A stretch of DNA of 64,000 bases. Origin: Methanoregula sp. (lineage in GTDB: Archaea; Halobacteriota; Methanomicrobia; Methanomicrobiales; Methanospirillaceae). The stretch is from NCBI RefSeq assembly GCF_023227875.1, contig NZ_JALOCH010000006.1:62001-126000 (forward strand). Direction: 5' to 3'. Under the pieces are notes generated by a model, which saw only the letters and a list, made by a program, of their open reading frames with translations, was not told where the DNA came from and did no database searches. The position numbers and the translations under genes are program-made. Shown here piece by piece: positions 1 to 7,782 of the stretch (its first letter is position 1; each line of letters begins with the position of its first letter).

Positions 1-217
1 TGCCCATCTGCTTCATCTTCTCGCTGATCTCGGGGCCGCCGCCATGCACGAGCACGACACGGATGCCGACATAATGGAGGAGCACGGCGTCCCGGATGGC
101 ATTTTCCAGCACAACGGGGTCGACCATCGCGTGGCCACCGAGCTTGATCACGATCGTTTTACCATGGAACTGCTGGATGTAGGGCAGCGCCTCCATGAGG
201 ACGTCTTCACGCTTCAT
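1..217 (-). CDS. argB: Acetylglutamate kinase, N-terminal part (cut by window edge)
   Basis: Only the first 72 or so codons are inside the window. The protein begins MKREDVLMEALPYI and has the amino-acid-kinase phosphate-binding strand VIKLGGHAM, followed by VLVHGGGPEIS. This is the pattern of N-acetylglutamate kinase, which phosphorylates N-acetylglutamate in the second step of arginine synthesis. Its ATG shares one base with the TAA stop of argJ (TAATG), so the two are probably translationally coupled. It is the last visible gene of an argC-CBS-argJ-argB operon read leftwards. The C-terminal half cannot be judged. Confidence 0.93.
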   Translation of the reverse strand, partial: MKREDVLMEALPYIQQFHGKTIVIKLGGHAMVDPVVLENAIRDAVLLHYVGIRVVLVHGGGPEISEKMKQMG

Positions 218-1374
218 TATGTGGTGTACCTCCCGTTGATCTCCACGTAGCGCTCGGTGAGGTCGCAGCCCCACGCGGTTGCTTCAGCTTTTCCTGCCGC
301 AAGGTCGAGGATGAAGGTCACGTTCTTCCCGTGCATCGCGTTCTTGGCTGCAACAAGGTCGGCGATGATCTCACCGGACTTCACGAGCGGGTACTTTTTG
401 CTGTTATCGCTGATCCAGAGCGAGACCGCGTTCGGGTCGAACTTCACGCCGGCCCTTCCCGCAGCGGCAACGACACGGCCCCAGTTCGGGTCTTCCCCAT
501 AGACCGCAGTCTTCACGAGCGGGGATTCGATGACGGTTCGGGCAACTTTCTCGGCATCGTCCTCTTTCTTTGCCCCCTTGACGATGATCTCAAGGAGCTT
601 TGTTGCGCCCTCGCCGTCTGCTGCAATCTGCATTGCAAGGGAGCGGCAGCACTCTTCCAACGCTGCTTTGAACTCTGCAAGTTTGACTTTACCCGCTTCA
701 CCGGTGGCAGTGCAGAGCGCGATGTCGTTCGTGCTCGTGTCGCCGTCGACAACCACACGGTTGAAGGAGCGTCTGGTTGCCAGTTTCAGGGCATCGGCGA
801 GCGGCGTTGCACCAATCTCTGCGTCAGTGTAGATGAACGCGAGCATGGTCCCCATGTTCGGTGCGATCATGCCGCTTCCCTTGCAGATCCCCCCGATACA
901 GAATCCGTCCTTCTTCACGAGGGCATGCTTCTGGACCGTATCCGTGGTCATAATCGCCTGTGCAGTAACGACCTCTGCCTCGGCATTGCGGGCAAGCTTC
1001 GGGGCAACGGCCTTGCACTGCCGCTGGATCCGGGGCAGGTCAAGGTACCGCCCGATGACACCGGTACTGGCAACGCCTACCCGTGAGGGTTTTACGTCAA
1101 GCACCGAACCGGCGTATTCGGTCATGGTGACCGCGTCGGCAACTCCACGCTTTCCCGTGTAGGCATTCGCACACCCGCTGTTGACAATGACCGCGTCCAG
1201 TTTCCCCGCCTTGATCTGCTTTCTCATCAGATCAACCGGGGCCGCCCTTACGAGGTTCTCCGTGAACACACCGGCTGCCGTGCCATGGGCTTCGATAAGC
1301 GCAAGACCGTATTTTCCCTCTTTCATACCCCAGGCTTTTACGCCGGGGACTGCGCAGATACTCAAAAATGCCAT
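217..1374 (-). CDS. argJ: Glutamate N-acetyltransferase (ornithine acetyltransferase), ArgJ
   Basis: A 385-residue protein of normal ArgJ length. ArgJ recycles the acetyl group from N-acetylornithine to glutamate and in some organisms also uses acetyl-CoA. The autoprocessing and nucleophile motif is visible as KGSGMIAPNMGTMLAF, with the nucleophilic Thr at about residue 176. The residue before it is Gly rather than the more common Ala. Other family blocks are NSGCANAYTG and the C-terminal region with EDPNWGR. The gene starts directly after the TAA of the upstream CBS gene and overlaps argB by one base. Its cyclic-pathway role fits the presence of argC and argB. Confidence 0.95.
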   Translation of the reverse strand: MAFLSICAVPGVKAWGMKEGKYGLALIEAHGTAAGVFTENLVRAAPVDLMRKQIKAGKLDAVIVNSGCANAYTGKRGVADAVTMTEYAGSVLDVKPSRVGVASTGVIGRYLDLPRIQRQCKAVAPKLARNAEAEVVTAQAIMTTDTVQKHALVKKDGFCIGGICKGSGMIAPNMGTMLAFIYTDAEIGATPLADALKLATRRSFNRVVVDGDTSTNDIALCTATGEAGKVKLAEFKAALEECCRSLAMQIAADGEGATKLLEIIVKGAKKEDDAEKVARTVIESPLVKTAVYGEDPNWGRVVAAAGRAGVKFDPNAVSLWISDNSKKYPLVKSGEIIADLVAAKNAMHGKNVTFILDLAAGKAEATAWGCDLTERYVEINGRYTT

Positions 1375-1866
1375 TTATTCACCACCCTCTTTTCCGGAAT
1401 AGGACGATCCGATCGCGTTGATGATATCCGCCCGTGTGATGATCCCGACGATCTTCTTCCCCTCCATGACCGGCAGGCGGGCAATCCCCTCCTTCAGCAT
1501 GAGGGAGGCGGCAGCCTCGACATCCATCTCCCCGGTTGCCGTGATCACCCGGTGGGTCATGACCTTTTTGGCAGGCATGTCGCCGATATTGGTCAGCGCA
1601 TGCTTGGTCTTCTCCCAGTTGATGTACTCCCGTATCGGCACTTCGATGACCTCGAACGGGGACGGGAGCCAGAGGTCATCGGAGATCCGCTCGGTCTCGA
1701 GGAGAGAGATGAGATCGGACTCCGTGATCATCCCCACCAGCTCCTTTCCCTCCATAACTGGGAGTCCGCCAATATGATTTTTCCGGAAGAGGGCGACCAC
1801 GTCGCGGAGAGGGGTTGCCGATGTGCATACAACCGGATCTTTTGTCATTGCGTCCTGTACGAGCAT
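1375..1866 (-). CDS. Two-CBS-domain protein inside the arginine operon
   Basis: A protein of 163 residues made almost entirely of two CBS domains, each with the GGLPVMEGKELVGMITESDL or RLPVMEGKKIVGIITRADI type of core. CBS pairs bind adenine nucleotides or S-adenosyl ligands and usually regulate a partner. A GTG at 1881 would extend the frame by five codons, but the ATG at 1866 has a good ribosome-binding site (GGAGGTGA, about five bases upstream), so I chose it. It lies between argC and argJ with almost no spacing. A role as a nucleotide-responsive regulator of arginine synthesis is inference only. Confidence 0.85.
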   Translation of the reverse strand: MLVQDAMTKDPVVCTSATPLRDVVALFRKNHIGGLPVMEGKELVGMITESDLISLLETERISDDLWLPSPFEVIEVPIREYINWEKTKHALTNIGDMPAKKVMTHRVITATGEMDVEAAASLMLKEGIARLPVMEGKKIVGIITRADIINAIGSSYSGKEGGE

Positions 1867-1881
1867 GAGACTCACCTCCAC

Positions 1882-2868
1882 CTATGGCAGCATGCCTGCA
1901 CCAGTCAGGCCGTCGGTTTCCTCAAAGCTGCACATCAGGTTCATGTTCTGGATTGCCTGTCCGCTGGCGCCTTTCACGAGGTTGTCGATCGCTGATACTG
2001 CAACAATACGGCTCCCTTCGCTCTCCACCATCACGTCGCAGAAGTTGCTCCCGCGGACTGCAGCGAGAACGGGCTTCTGGTACCGGACGAAATACTCGTC
2101 CTTGTAGTAGTCACGGTAAAGCTTCTCCACCTCTTTCTGCTCCATGGGTTCGTCAAGCAGGATATGTGCGGTTGTCAGGATGCCCCGGTTGACAGGGACG
2201 AGATGGGGTGTGAAGTATACCTTTGCCTTCGACCCGAGGAAAGCCATCTCCTGCTTCATCTCGGCAACGTGCCGGTGGGTCGTCAGCTTGTACGGCCCGA
2301 CATTGTCCCCCACGTTCGGGTAATGGGTGGTTGCCGAGGGATTGTCACCGGCTCCGCTGACACCGGTCTTGGAATCGTAGATGATCGTGTGGGCGTATTT
2401 TGCAAGAGGAGCAGCTGCGAGGGTGGCGCCGGTCGGGAAGCAGCCGGGGTTGGAGACGAACTTTGCGTTGATGCAGTCCCTGCGGTGGAGCTCAGGAATA
2501 CCATAGGGTGCTGCGAAGTAGTCGGTATGGGGAACACCGTACACCTTCTCAAAAACATCCTTTGCCAGGCGGTAGTCCGCGCTCAGGTCCACCACTTTGA
2601 TCCCGCGGGAGAGCAGCTTGCCCGCGTACTGCATTGCGGCAGTGTGGGGGACAGCGAGGAATGCCACATCGGCGTCGATAGCATCGGTCTCAGGATTTGT
2701 GAATGTGAGATCGGTAAACCCTTTCAAGTGGGGATGGACCTGATCCAGGGGAGTGCCTGCAAGTTTGCGTGATGTGACACACGTGACTTTTGCCGCAGAA
2801 TGGTGAAGGAGGAGGCGGACCAGTTCGCCGCCGGCATAGCCGGAAGCCCCGACAATCGCAACTTTCAT
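1882..2868 (-). CDS. argC: N-acetyl-gamma-glutamyl-phosphate reductase, ArgC
   Basis: A 328-residue NADPH-dependent reductase of the third step of arginine synthesis, making N-acetylglutamate semialdehyde. The N-terminal dinucleotide-binding motif is VGASGYAGGELVRLLL. The catalytic Cys lies in SNPGCFPTGA at about residue 143, and the substrate region HRHVAEMKQE is present. It is the first gene of the arginine operon. About 95 bp separate it from the next gene upstream. A TTTAAAAA-like A/T stretch within 40 bases of the ATG could hold its TATA box. Confidence 0.95.
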   Translation of the reverse strand: MKVAIVGASGYAGGELVRLLLHHSAAKVTCVTSRKLAGTPLDQVHPHLKGFTDLTFTNPETDAIDADVAFLAVPHTAAMQYAGKLLSRGIKVVDLSADYRLAKDVFEKVYGVPHTDYFAAPYGIPELHRRDCINAKFVSNPGCFPTGATLAAAPLAKYAHTIIYDSKTGVSGAGDNPSATTHYPNVGDNVGPYKLTTHRHVAEMKQEMAFLGSKAKVYFTPHLVPVNRGILTTAHILLDEPMEQKEVEKLYRDYYKDEYFVRYQKPVLAAVRGSNFCDVMVESEGSRIVAVSAIDNLVKGASGQAIQNMNLMCSFEETDGLTGAGMLP

Positions 2869-2964
2869 ACAGTAATATCCGGGTGTAAAAATTTAATGCT
2901 TTTTAAACCGGCTTTTTAAAAAAGGCAACGGAAAATTATTTGTTTTATTGATTCGGGGGCTGAT

Positions 2965-3873
2965 TCACGGGCTTTTATGCGAATAGACACTGAAGAGCCG
3001 CTGCCCGAGGAGCTCGATCCGGTCCCGGTCCTCAAGACCTTTGAGGAGATCTTCCGGAAGCGCATCCATGCCTTTTGAGGCTCCAAGGAAGGCCCCGCAG
3101 ATCAGGGCGATGGTATCGGTATTTCCCCCGGTGTTGGCGGAAACCGTGAGGAGGTCGGGGGGATGGGTGTACCGGCTGATGAGGAAGAATGCAATGGGGA
3201 GGGTCTGGAAGACGGACACATCATTGCCGATCTTGAGAAGGGCGGTCTCGGTTTCCATTCCCTCTCTCTCCAGCGAGAGGGCATTACGGATCTTGCCACC
3301 AAGGACATCGTCTTCTGAAAGCGCTTTCTGCATGGCCTTTTCAACAGGGTTTGGTAACTCATGTAGTGCATGGTAGATGAGGGTAACAACGGTTGATACT
3401 GCCGCATGGGCAGCCGGGTGGGAATGGGTGATGTTGCAGGCCCTCACGGCTCTCTCACACGCCTCGTTCATGTCAGGGTATGTCAACGCAAAGGGGACCG
3501 CAACCGGCAGGCAGCCGGAAGTGGTGGACTTGACACCCTTCTGCGGGACGTTCTGTTTCTCCATACGTTCACATGCGGCAGAGATGGAGCCGTCAGGAAA
3601 ACGGAGTGCTCCCCGCAGATAGAGTTCCCGGAGTGCCGTTGCGTACCGGTCTTCGTTGTATTTACGATCCGCAAGAAGGGTCCCCACAAGGATCATCAGT
3701 TGCGTATCGTCAGTGTATTGCCCGGGTTTCAGGTCGTCGTTCGGGTGACCCTTGTACGGGCGGCGGTACCCGTATTTCATTTTATTCAGATTTGGAGATG
3801 CACTCTCATTGGGCATACCGAGCGCATCGCCGATCGCCGCACCCAACAGGCACCCCTTGAACTTTTTTTGCAT
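2965..3873 (-). CDS. ADP-ribosylglycohydrolase family protein
   Basis: A 302-residue protein starting MQKKFKGCLLGAAIGDALG, a typical ADP-ribosyl hydrolase N-terminus. The metal-binding TDDTQ motif is at about residues 54-58, and GGNTDTIALICGAFLGA near the C-terminus supplies the second metal-ligand set. The family removes ADP-ribose from proteins or hydrolyses related small substrates. The target here is unknown. The reading frame is open to 4011, but the homologous region starts at 3873, and the upstream part would overlap the promoter shared with acs. The gene is divergent from acs. If it acts on a modified enzyme, the neighbouring Acs is a guess worth testing, no more. Confidence 0.88.
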   Translation of the reverse strand: MQKKFKGCLLGAAIGDALGMPNESASPNLNKMKYGYRRPYKGHPNDDLKPGQYTDDTQLMILVGTLLADRKYNEDRYATALRELYLRGALRFPDGSISAACERMEKQNVPQKGVKSTTSGCLPVAVPFALTYPDMNEACERAVRACNITHSHPAAHAAVSTVVTLIYHALHELPNPVEKAMQKALSEDDVLGGKIRNALSLEREGMETETALLKIGNDVSVFQTLPIAFFLISRYTHPPDLLTVSANTGGNTDTIALICGAFLGASKGMDALPEDLLKGLEDRDRIELLGQRLFSVYSHKSP

Positions 3874-3967
3874 CGATCTTATATTGAAAAACCCGGATAG
3901 ATAACCCTTCGTATATCCGCTTCTGCGGGCTTTTGATGATTTTTCTGTTTTGGAAAAATTATGTAAC

Positions 3968-4006
3968 TGTCGAAAGAACATTCGACAAGATATATATAGA
4001 ATGTTC
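3968..4006. promoter_or_regulatory. Nested palindromes around the acs TATA box
   Basis: Two perfect inverted repeats overlap. TGTCGAA-N6-TTCGACA covers 3968-3974 and 3981-3987. GAACATTC-N15-GAATGTTC covers 3976-3983 and 3999-4006. The 15-base spacer of the second contains the alternating TATATATA at 3991-3998, about 40 bases before the acs ATG, a normal archaeal TATA distance if the leader is short. A dimeric regulator bound here would compete with TBP. The divergent ADP-ribosylglycohydrolase may share the region. Confidence 0.6.
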
Positions 4007-4037
4007 AGCATGATTAATAATGTAGAATTGGTGCGAC

Positions 4038-5930
4038 ATGACAGAAGATTTCGATGTCAGGCTTGTCGAGGATGTGAAAACCTACACCCCCGACCCACAG
4101 TACCGGAAAAATGCATGGATGGGTGATTACCAGAAAGCGTACGATGAGTTCCTCGCGGATCCCGATGCGTTCTGGGAGAAGATGGCTAAGGAGCTTGACT
4201 GGATTTCTCCATGGGACAAGGTAAAGGAGTGGAACTACCCGTATGCCAAGTGGTTTACCGGTGCCAAGCTGAATATCACGGCAAACTGTCTTGACCGTCA
4301 CGTCAACGATACCAGGCGGAACAAGGTTGCTCTGATCTGGAGAGGAGAGGGCGGACGGGAGCGGATCTTCACCTACCAGAAACTCCTCTCGCAGGTGGCA
4401 CGGTTCGCCAATGCCCTCAGGAAGATCGGTGTGAAGAAAGGGGACACCGTCTGTATCTACATGCCGCTTGTCCCTGAGCAGCTCATCGCCATGCTGGCCT
4501 GTGCCCGTATCGGTGCAGTCCACAGCGTCGTCTTCGGAGGGTTTGGCGCTGCTGCGCTCAACATGCGCATCACGGACGCAGATGCAAAGGTTGTCATCAC
4601 GGCAGACATCACGATCCGCCGCGGAAAGGCGATCCAGCTCAAGGCAATCGTGGACGAGGCGATCATCAATGCATCCACGGTCGAGCACGTGGTTGTCTTA
4701 AGAAGGAGAGAACCCCATGTCGACCTTCATGAAAATGAACTGGACTTCTATGAGATGATGGATGGGATGTCCGATGTCTGCCCACCTGAAGTCATGGATG
4801 CTGAAGACCCGTTCTTCATCCTCTACACGAGCGGATCGACCGGCAAGCCCAAGGGAATTGTGCACACCTGCGGGGGGTACATGGTCGGCACCTATTACAC
4901 AAGCAAGTATATCTTCGACATCAAGGACAACGACACCTTCTGGTGTACAGCGGACCCCGGGTGGATCACCGGCCACAGTTATATCGTGTACGGACCTCTC
5001 GCTGTCGGCGCGACCGTCTTCATCTCCGAGTTAACCCCCGATTACCCGGATGCCGGGAGTTACTGGAACCTGATCGAAGAGCAGAAGATCACGATCTTCT
5101 ATACCGCCCCCACGGCAATCCGGATGTTCATGAAGATGGGGGAGTCGTGGCCGGACAAGTACGACCTGAGTTCCCTGCGCATCATCGGATCCGTCGGTGA
5201 ACCCCTGAACCCTGAGGCATTCGAGTGGTATTACCGCGTCATCGGCAAATCGAGAACACCCATCCTTGACACCTGGTGGCAGACCGAGACCGGGATGCAC
5301 ATGATCACCACCATGATCGGGGAACCGATGCGCCCGGGTTTTGCCGGGAAACCCATCCCGGGCGTGGAGGCGGATGTCGTGGATAAAGACGGGAACTCCG
5401 TCAAGCCTGGCACCGGGGGGCTTCTCGTGATCAAATCCCCGTGGCCGGCCATGCTGCGCACGGTCTACAAAGATGACGAGCGGTACCGGAAGTACTGGGA
5501 GACCATCAGCGGCGTCTATACCGTGGGTGACCTTGCTGTCAAGGGCAAGGACGGCTACATTATGATCCTCGGGAGGTCAGATGACATCATCATCGTTGCC
5601 GGCCACAATATCGGCACCGCGGAGGTGGAGAGCGCACTCGTCTCCCACCATGCCGTTGCCGAAGCCGCAGTCATCGGGAAACCCGATGTGATGAAGGGGA
5701 ACTCGATCAAGGCGTTCGTCATCCTCCGTGTAGGGAACAACCCCAGTGACAGGCTCAAGCAGGATCTCATGCACCATGTCCGTACAACGCTCGGGCCGAT
5801 CGCCATCCCCCATGAGATTGATTTCGTAGACAAGCTGCCCAAGACACGGAGCGGCAAGATCATGCGCCGCGTCCTGAAAGCACAGGAGATGGGAATTGAT
5901 CCAGGTGACGTCTCAACGCTTGAAGAATGA
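4038..5930 (+). CDS. acs: Acetyl-CoA synthetase (AMP-forming)
   Basis: A 630-residue Acs that converts acetate, ATP and CoA to acetyl-CoA, AMP and pyrophosphate. Visible motifs are the P-loop YTSGSTGKPKG from about residue 262, DTWWQTETG, the hinge region GRSDDIIIVAGHNIG, and the C-terminal PKTRSGKIMRR. The last carries the catalytic Lys at about residue 606, which is the lysine acetylated in many Acs enzymes. The N-terminal ACAS block is intact. satP follows after 49 bases, giving an acetate uptake and activation unit, which fits a methanogen that uses acetate as a carbon source. The pyrophosphate made could feed HppA at 51 kb. Confidence 0.97.
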   Translation: MTEDFDVRLVEDVKTYTPDPQYRKNAWMGDYQKAYDEFLADPDAFWEKMAKELDWISPWDKVKEWNYPYAKWFTGAKLNITANCLDRHVNDTRRNKVALIWRGEGGRERIFTYQKLLSQVARFANALRKIGVKKGDTVCIYMPLVPEQLIAMLACARIGAVHSVVFGGFGAAALNMRITDADAKVVITADITIRRGKAIQLKAIVDEAIINASTVEHVVVLRRREPHVDLHENELDFYEMMDGMSDVCPPEVMDAEDPFFILYTSGSTGKPKGIVHTCGGYMVGTYYTSKYIFDIKDNDTFWCTADPGWITGHSYIVYGPLAVGATVFISELTPDYPDAGSYWNLIEEQKITIFYTAPTAIRMFMKMGESWPDKYDLSSLRIIGSVGEPLNPEAFEWYYRVIGKSRTPILDTWWQTETGMHMITTMIGEPMRPGFAGKPIPGVEADVVDKDGNSVKPGTGGLLVIKSPWPAMLRTVYKDDERYRKYWETISGVYTVGDLAVKGKDGYIMILGRSDDIIIVAGHNIGTAEVESALVSHHAVAEAAVIGKPDVMKGNSIKAFVILRVGNNPSDRLKQDLMHHVRTTLGPIAIPHEIDFVDKLPKTRSGKIMRRVLKAQEMGIDPGDVSTLEE

Positions 5931-5979
5931 AAGGCCATGCCTGGCAATCGGACAACAAATCACCAAGAGGCGATAATCT

Positions 5980-6564
5980 ATGTCAGATGAGACGATAACA
6001 CAGGTAAAAAACCTTGATTTCACGGCAAACCCAGCGCCCCTCGGGCTCCTGGGTTTCGGGATGACGACAGTGCTGTTGAACCTGCACAACGCCGGGTTCT
6101 TCGCACTCGGATCGATGATCCTTGCGATGGGCATCTTCTATGGCGGCCTGGCACAGGTCATTGCGGGTATCGAGGAGTGGAAGAAGAACAATACATTCGG
6201 AGCAACGGCGTTCACTTCATACGGGTTGTTCTGGATGACACTCGTCGCCCTGCTCGTCCTCCCGAAGATGGGGCTGGCTGAGGCAACATCGAAAGATGCG
6301 ATGGCCGCATACCTCTTCATGTGGGGGCTCTTCACCTTGGTCATGTTCATCGGAACGCTCAAGGCAAACCGGGCACTGCAGTGTGTCTTTGCAACCCTCG
6401 CGATCCTGTTCTTCCTGCTGGCCCTTGGCGATTTAACAGGAAACGGGACGATCACGATGATCGCCGGGTACGAGGGAATCCTCTGCGGGTTCATCGCGAT
6501 CTACGCGGGACTGGCACAGGTACTCAATGAGATGTACAAGCGGACGGTCGCACCGCTTGGATAA
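5980..6564 (+). CDS. Acetate uptake transporter, SatP (GPR1/FUN34/YaaH) family
   Basis: A 194-residue polytopic membrane protein with about six hydrophobic segments. The family signature NPAPLGLLGFGMTT is at residues 17-30, next to NLHNAGFF, and a second conserved block is FGATAFTSYGLFW. Members carry acetate or succinate across the cytoplasmic membrane with protons. It follows acs on the same strand, and the pair most likely forms one transcript. The ATG at 5980 follows GAGGCGATAATCT, a weak ribosome-binding site. Function is confident at family level. Substrate choice of acetate rests on the neighbour. Confidence 0.93.
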   Translation: MSDETITQVKNLDFTANPAPLGLLGFGMTTVLLNLHNAGFFALGSMILAMGIFYGGLAQVIAGIEEWKKNNTFGATAFTSYGLFWMTLVALLVLPKMGLAEATSKDAMAAYLFMWGLFTLVMFIGTLKANRALQCVFATLAILFFLLALGDLTGNGTITMIAGYEGILCGFIAIYAGLAQVLNEMYKRTVAPLG

Positions 6565-6572
6565 CACCGTCC

Positions 6573-6607
6573 TTTTTCCTTTATTCCCTTCCTAAAAAAA
6601 GGAAAAA
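6573..6607. terminator. Bidirectional T-rich stem between satP and the NAD-kinase-like gene
   Basis: TTTTTCCTTT (6573-6582) and AAAGGAAAAA (6598-6607) form a perfect 10-bp inverted repeat with a 15-base loop, placed between two convergent genes. T-runs appear on either strand, which would suit archaeal termination in both directions. Confidence 0.5.
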
Positions 6608-6617
6608 CGGCTGTCCC

Positions 6618-7760
6618 TCATTGTTCGGGTTTATCTTTTTTTGCACCGGGTTCGTGTTGTGCCGGCTGGTGGATCTTCTTCCTCTGTGCGAGCCGGTACC
6701 CGCAGATGACCTGGATCGAATCCCCGAACTCCTGGTCAAGGGCAGGATCGCCAGTATCCACCAGCAGTTCAGGGGTCTCCTGCAGCTTATGCGATGTTGC
6801 GACAACAATGACATGCGCAACACCTGCCCTCCGCACGACTTCTGCACTGATCTGCTGGTTGCCCCGGCCAAGGATGAAGCCCTGTGCGCCGATCGGGCTG
6901 ATGATGATACGGACATCCTTTTCACCTTCTGTCAGCCCGACGAGTGCCTTCTCATCCGCATCCCGGGCAACGAGCTTACTGTTTTTAACCACATCCACCC
7001 CGAGGAGAGTCTTCCTGATCCCCAGGTACCGTGCGATCGCTTCCGTTGTTGTTCCCGCCCCGAGGATGTAGAGCGTGCCCGGCAACATCACTTCCTGCAT
7101 GAACTGCGCAATCTCCAGTTTCGCCCGTTCCTCATCTGGTTGCTCGTACACCTGTTTTGAGACCTGGACCATCCCCCGGATAACGGGTGTCCGGGCAATG
7201 CCATACAGGCGGGTTTCAAGGGTCCCGGCCCGGTACGCTTCCTCGTCCACGTCCATGATCTCCGAGTCACGCAGCACCGCCTTTTCCAGGCCCGTGACGA
7301 GCTCAGCTGTGGCAGCGGGGCTGATGGCAAAGACCCCGGAGTACATCTTCACTCCCGCGGGGATCCCGAGCAGGGGCATATCCCTTCCTACCACCGAGAA
7401 GATGTCCCGGGCCGTCCCGTCCCCCCCGCAGAAGAGGATCAGGTCAACACCTTCCCCCAGCAATACCCGTGCGGCTTCCTTTGTGTCCGTGGCGGAGCTT
7501 TTGCCTTGTGACGTGTAAACGATCTTGTAACGAGTTAAACCGGAACCGGCAAGTTCCGATTCGCCCATGTCCCCGGAACAGGTCAGAAAACAGAGCCCCT
7601 TTGCATTCTTTATCGGTTCAAGAGCCATCCGGGCCCGGTCACCGGCATGCGGCACTGCACCGCGGGCCCGTGCCTCCTCTTCCTGCCCGTCAGTGCCTTT
7701 CAGCCCCACCGACCCGCCCATTCCCGCAACCGGGTTGACGATGAGACCAATACGTTTCAT
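6618..7760 (-). CDS. ATP-NAD/AcoX kinase family protein
   Basis: A 380-residue protein starting MKRIGLIVNPVAGMGG, with the NAD-kinase-type nucleotide motif LFCGGDGTARD near residue 110. The longer architecture, with C-terminal blocks such as IISPIGAQGFILGRGNQQIS, fits the ATP-NAD kinase/AcoX-like family (COG3199 type) rather than the short housekeeping NAD kinase. The true substrate of this subfamily is not settled. The frame is open to 7808, but the ATG at 7760 gives the usual N-terminus and avoids overlap with trpB2. It follows trpB2 by 22 bases and is probably cotranscribed with it. Confidence 0.85.
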   Translation of the reverse strand: MKRIGLIVNPVAGMGGSVGLKGTDGQEEEARARGAVPHAGDRARMALEPIKNAKGLCFLTCSGDMGESELAGSGLTRYKIVYTSQGKSSATDTKEAARVLLGEGVDLILFCGGDGTARDIFSVVGRDMPLLGIPAGVKMYSGVFAISPAATAELVTGLEKAVLRDSEIMDVDEEAYRAGTLETRLYGIARTPVIRGMVQVSKQVYEQPDEERAKLEIAQFMQEVMLPGTLYILGAGTTTEAIARYLGIRKTLLGVDVVKNSKLVARDADEKALVGLTEGEKDVRIIISPIGAQGFILGRGNQQISAEVVRRAGVAHVIVVATSHKLQETPELLVDTGDPALDQEFGDSIQVICGYRLAQRKKIHQPAQHEPGAKKDKPEQ

Positions 7761-7782
7761 AAAAAAGGATGGCTGTAGAGGG

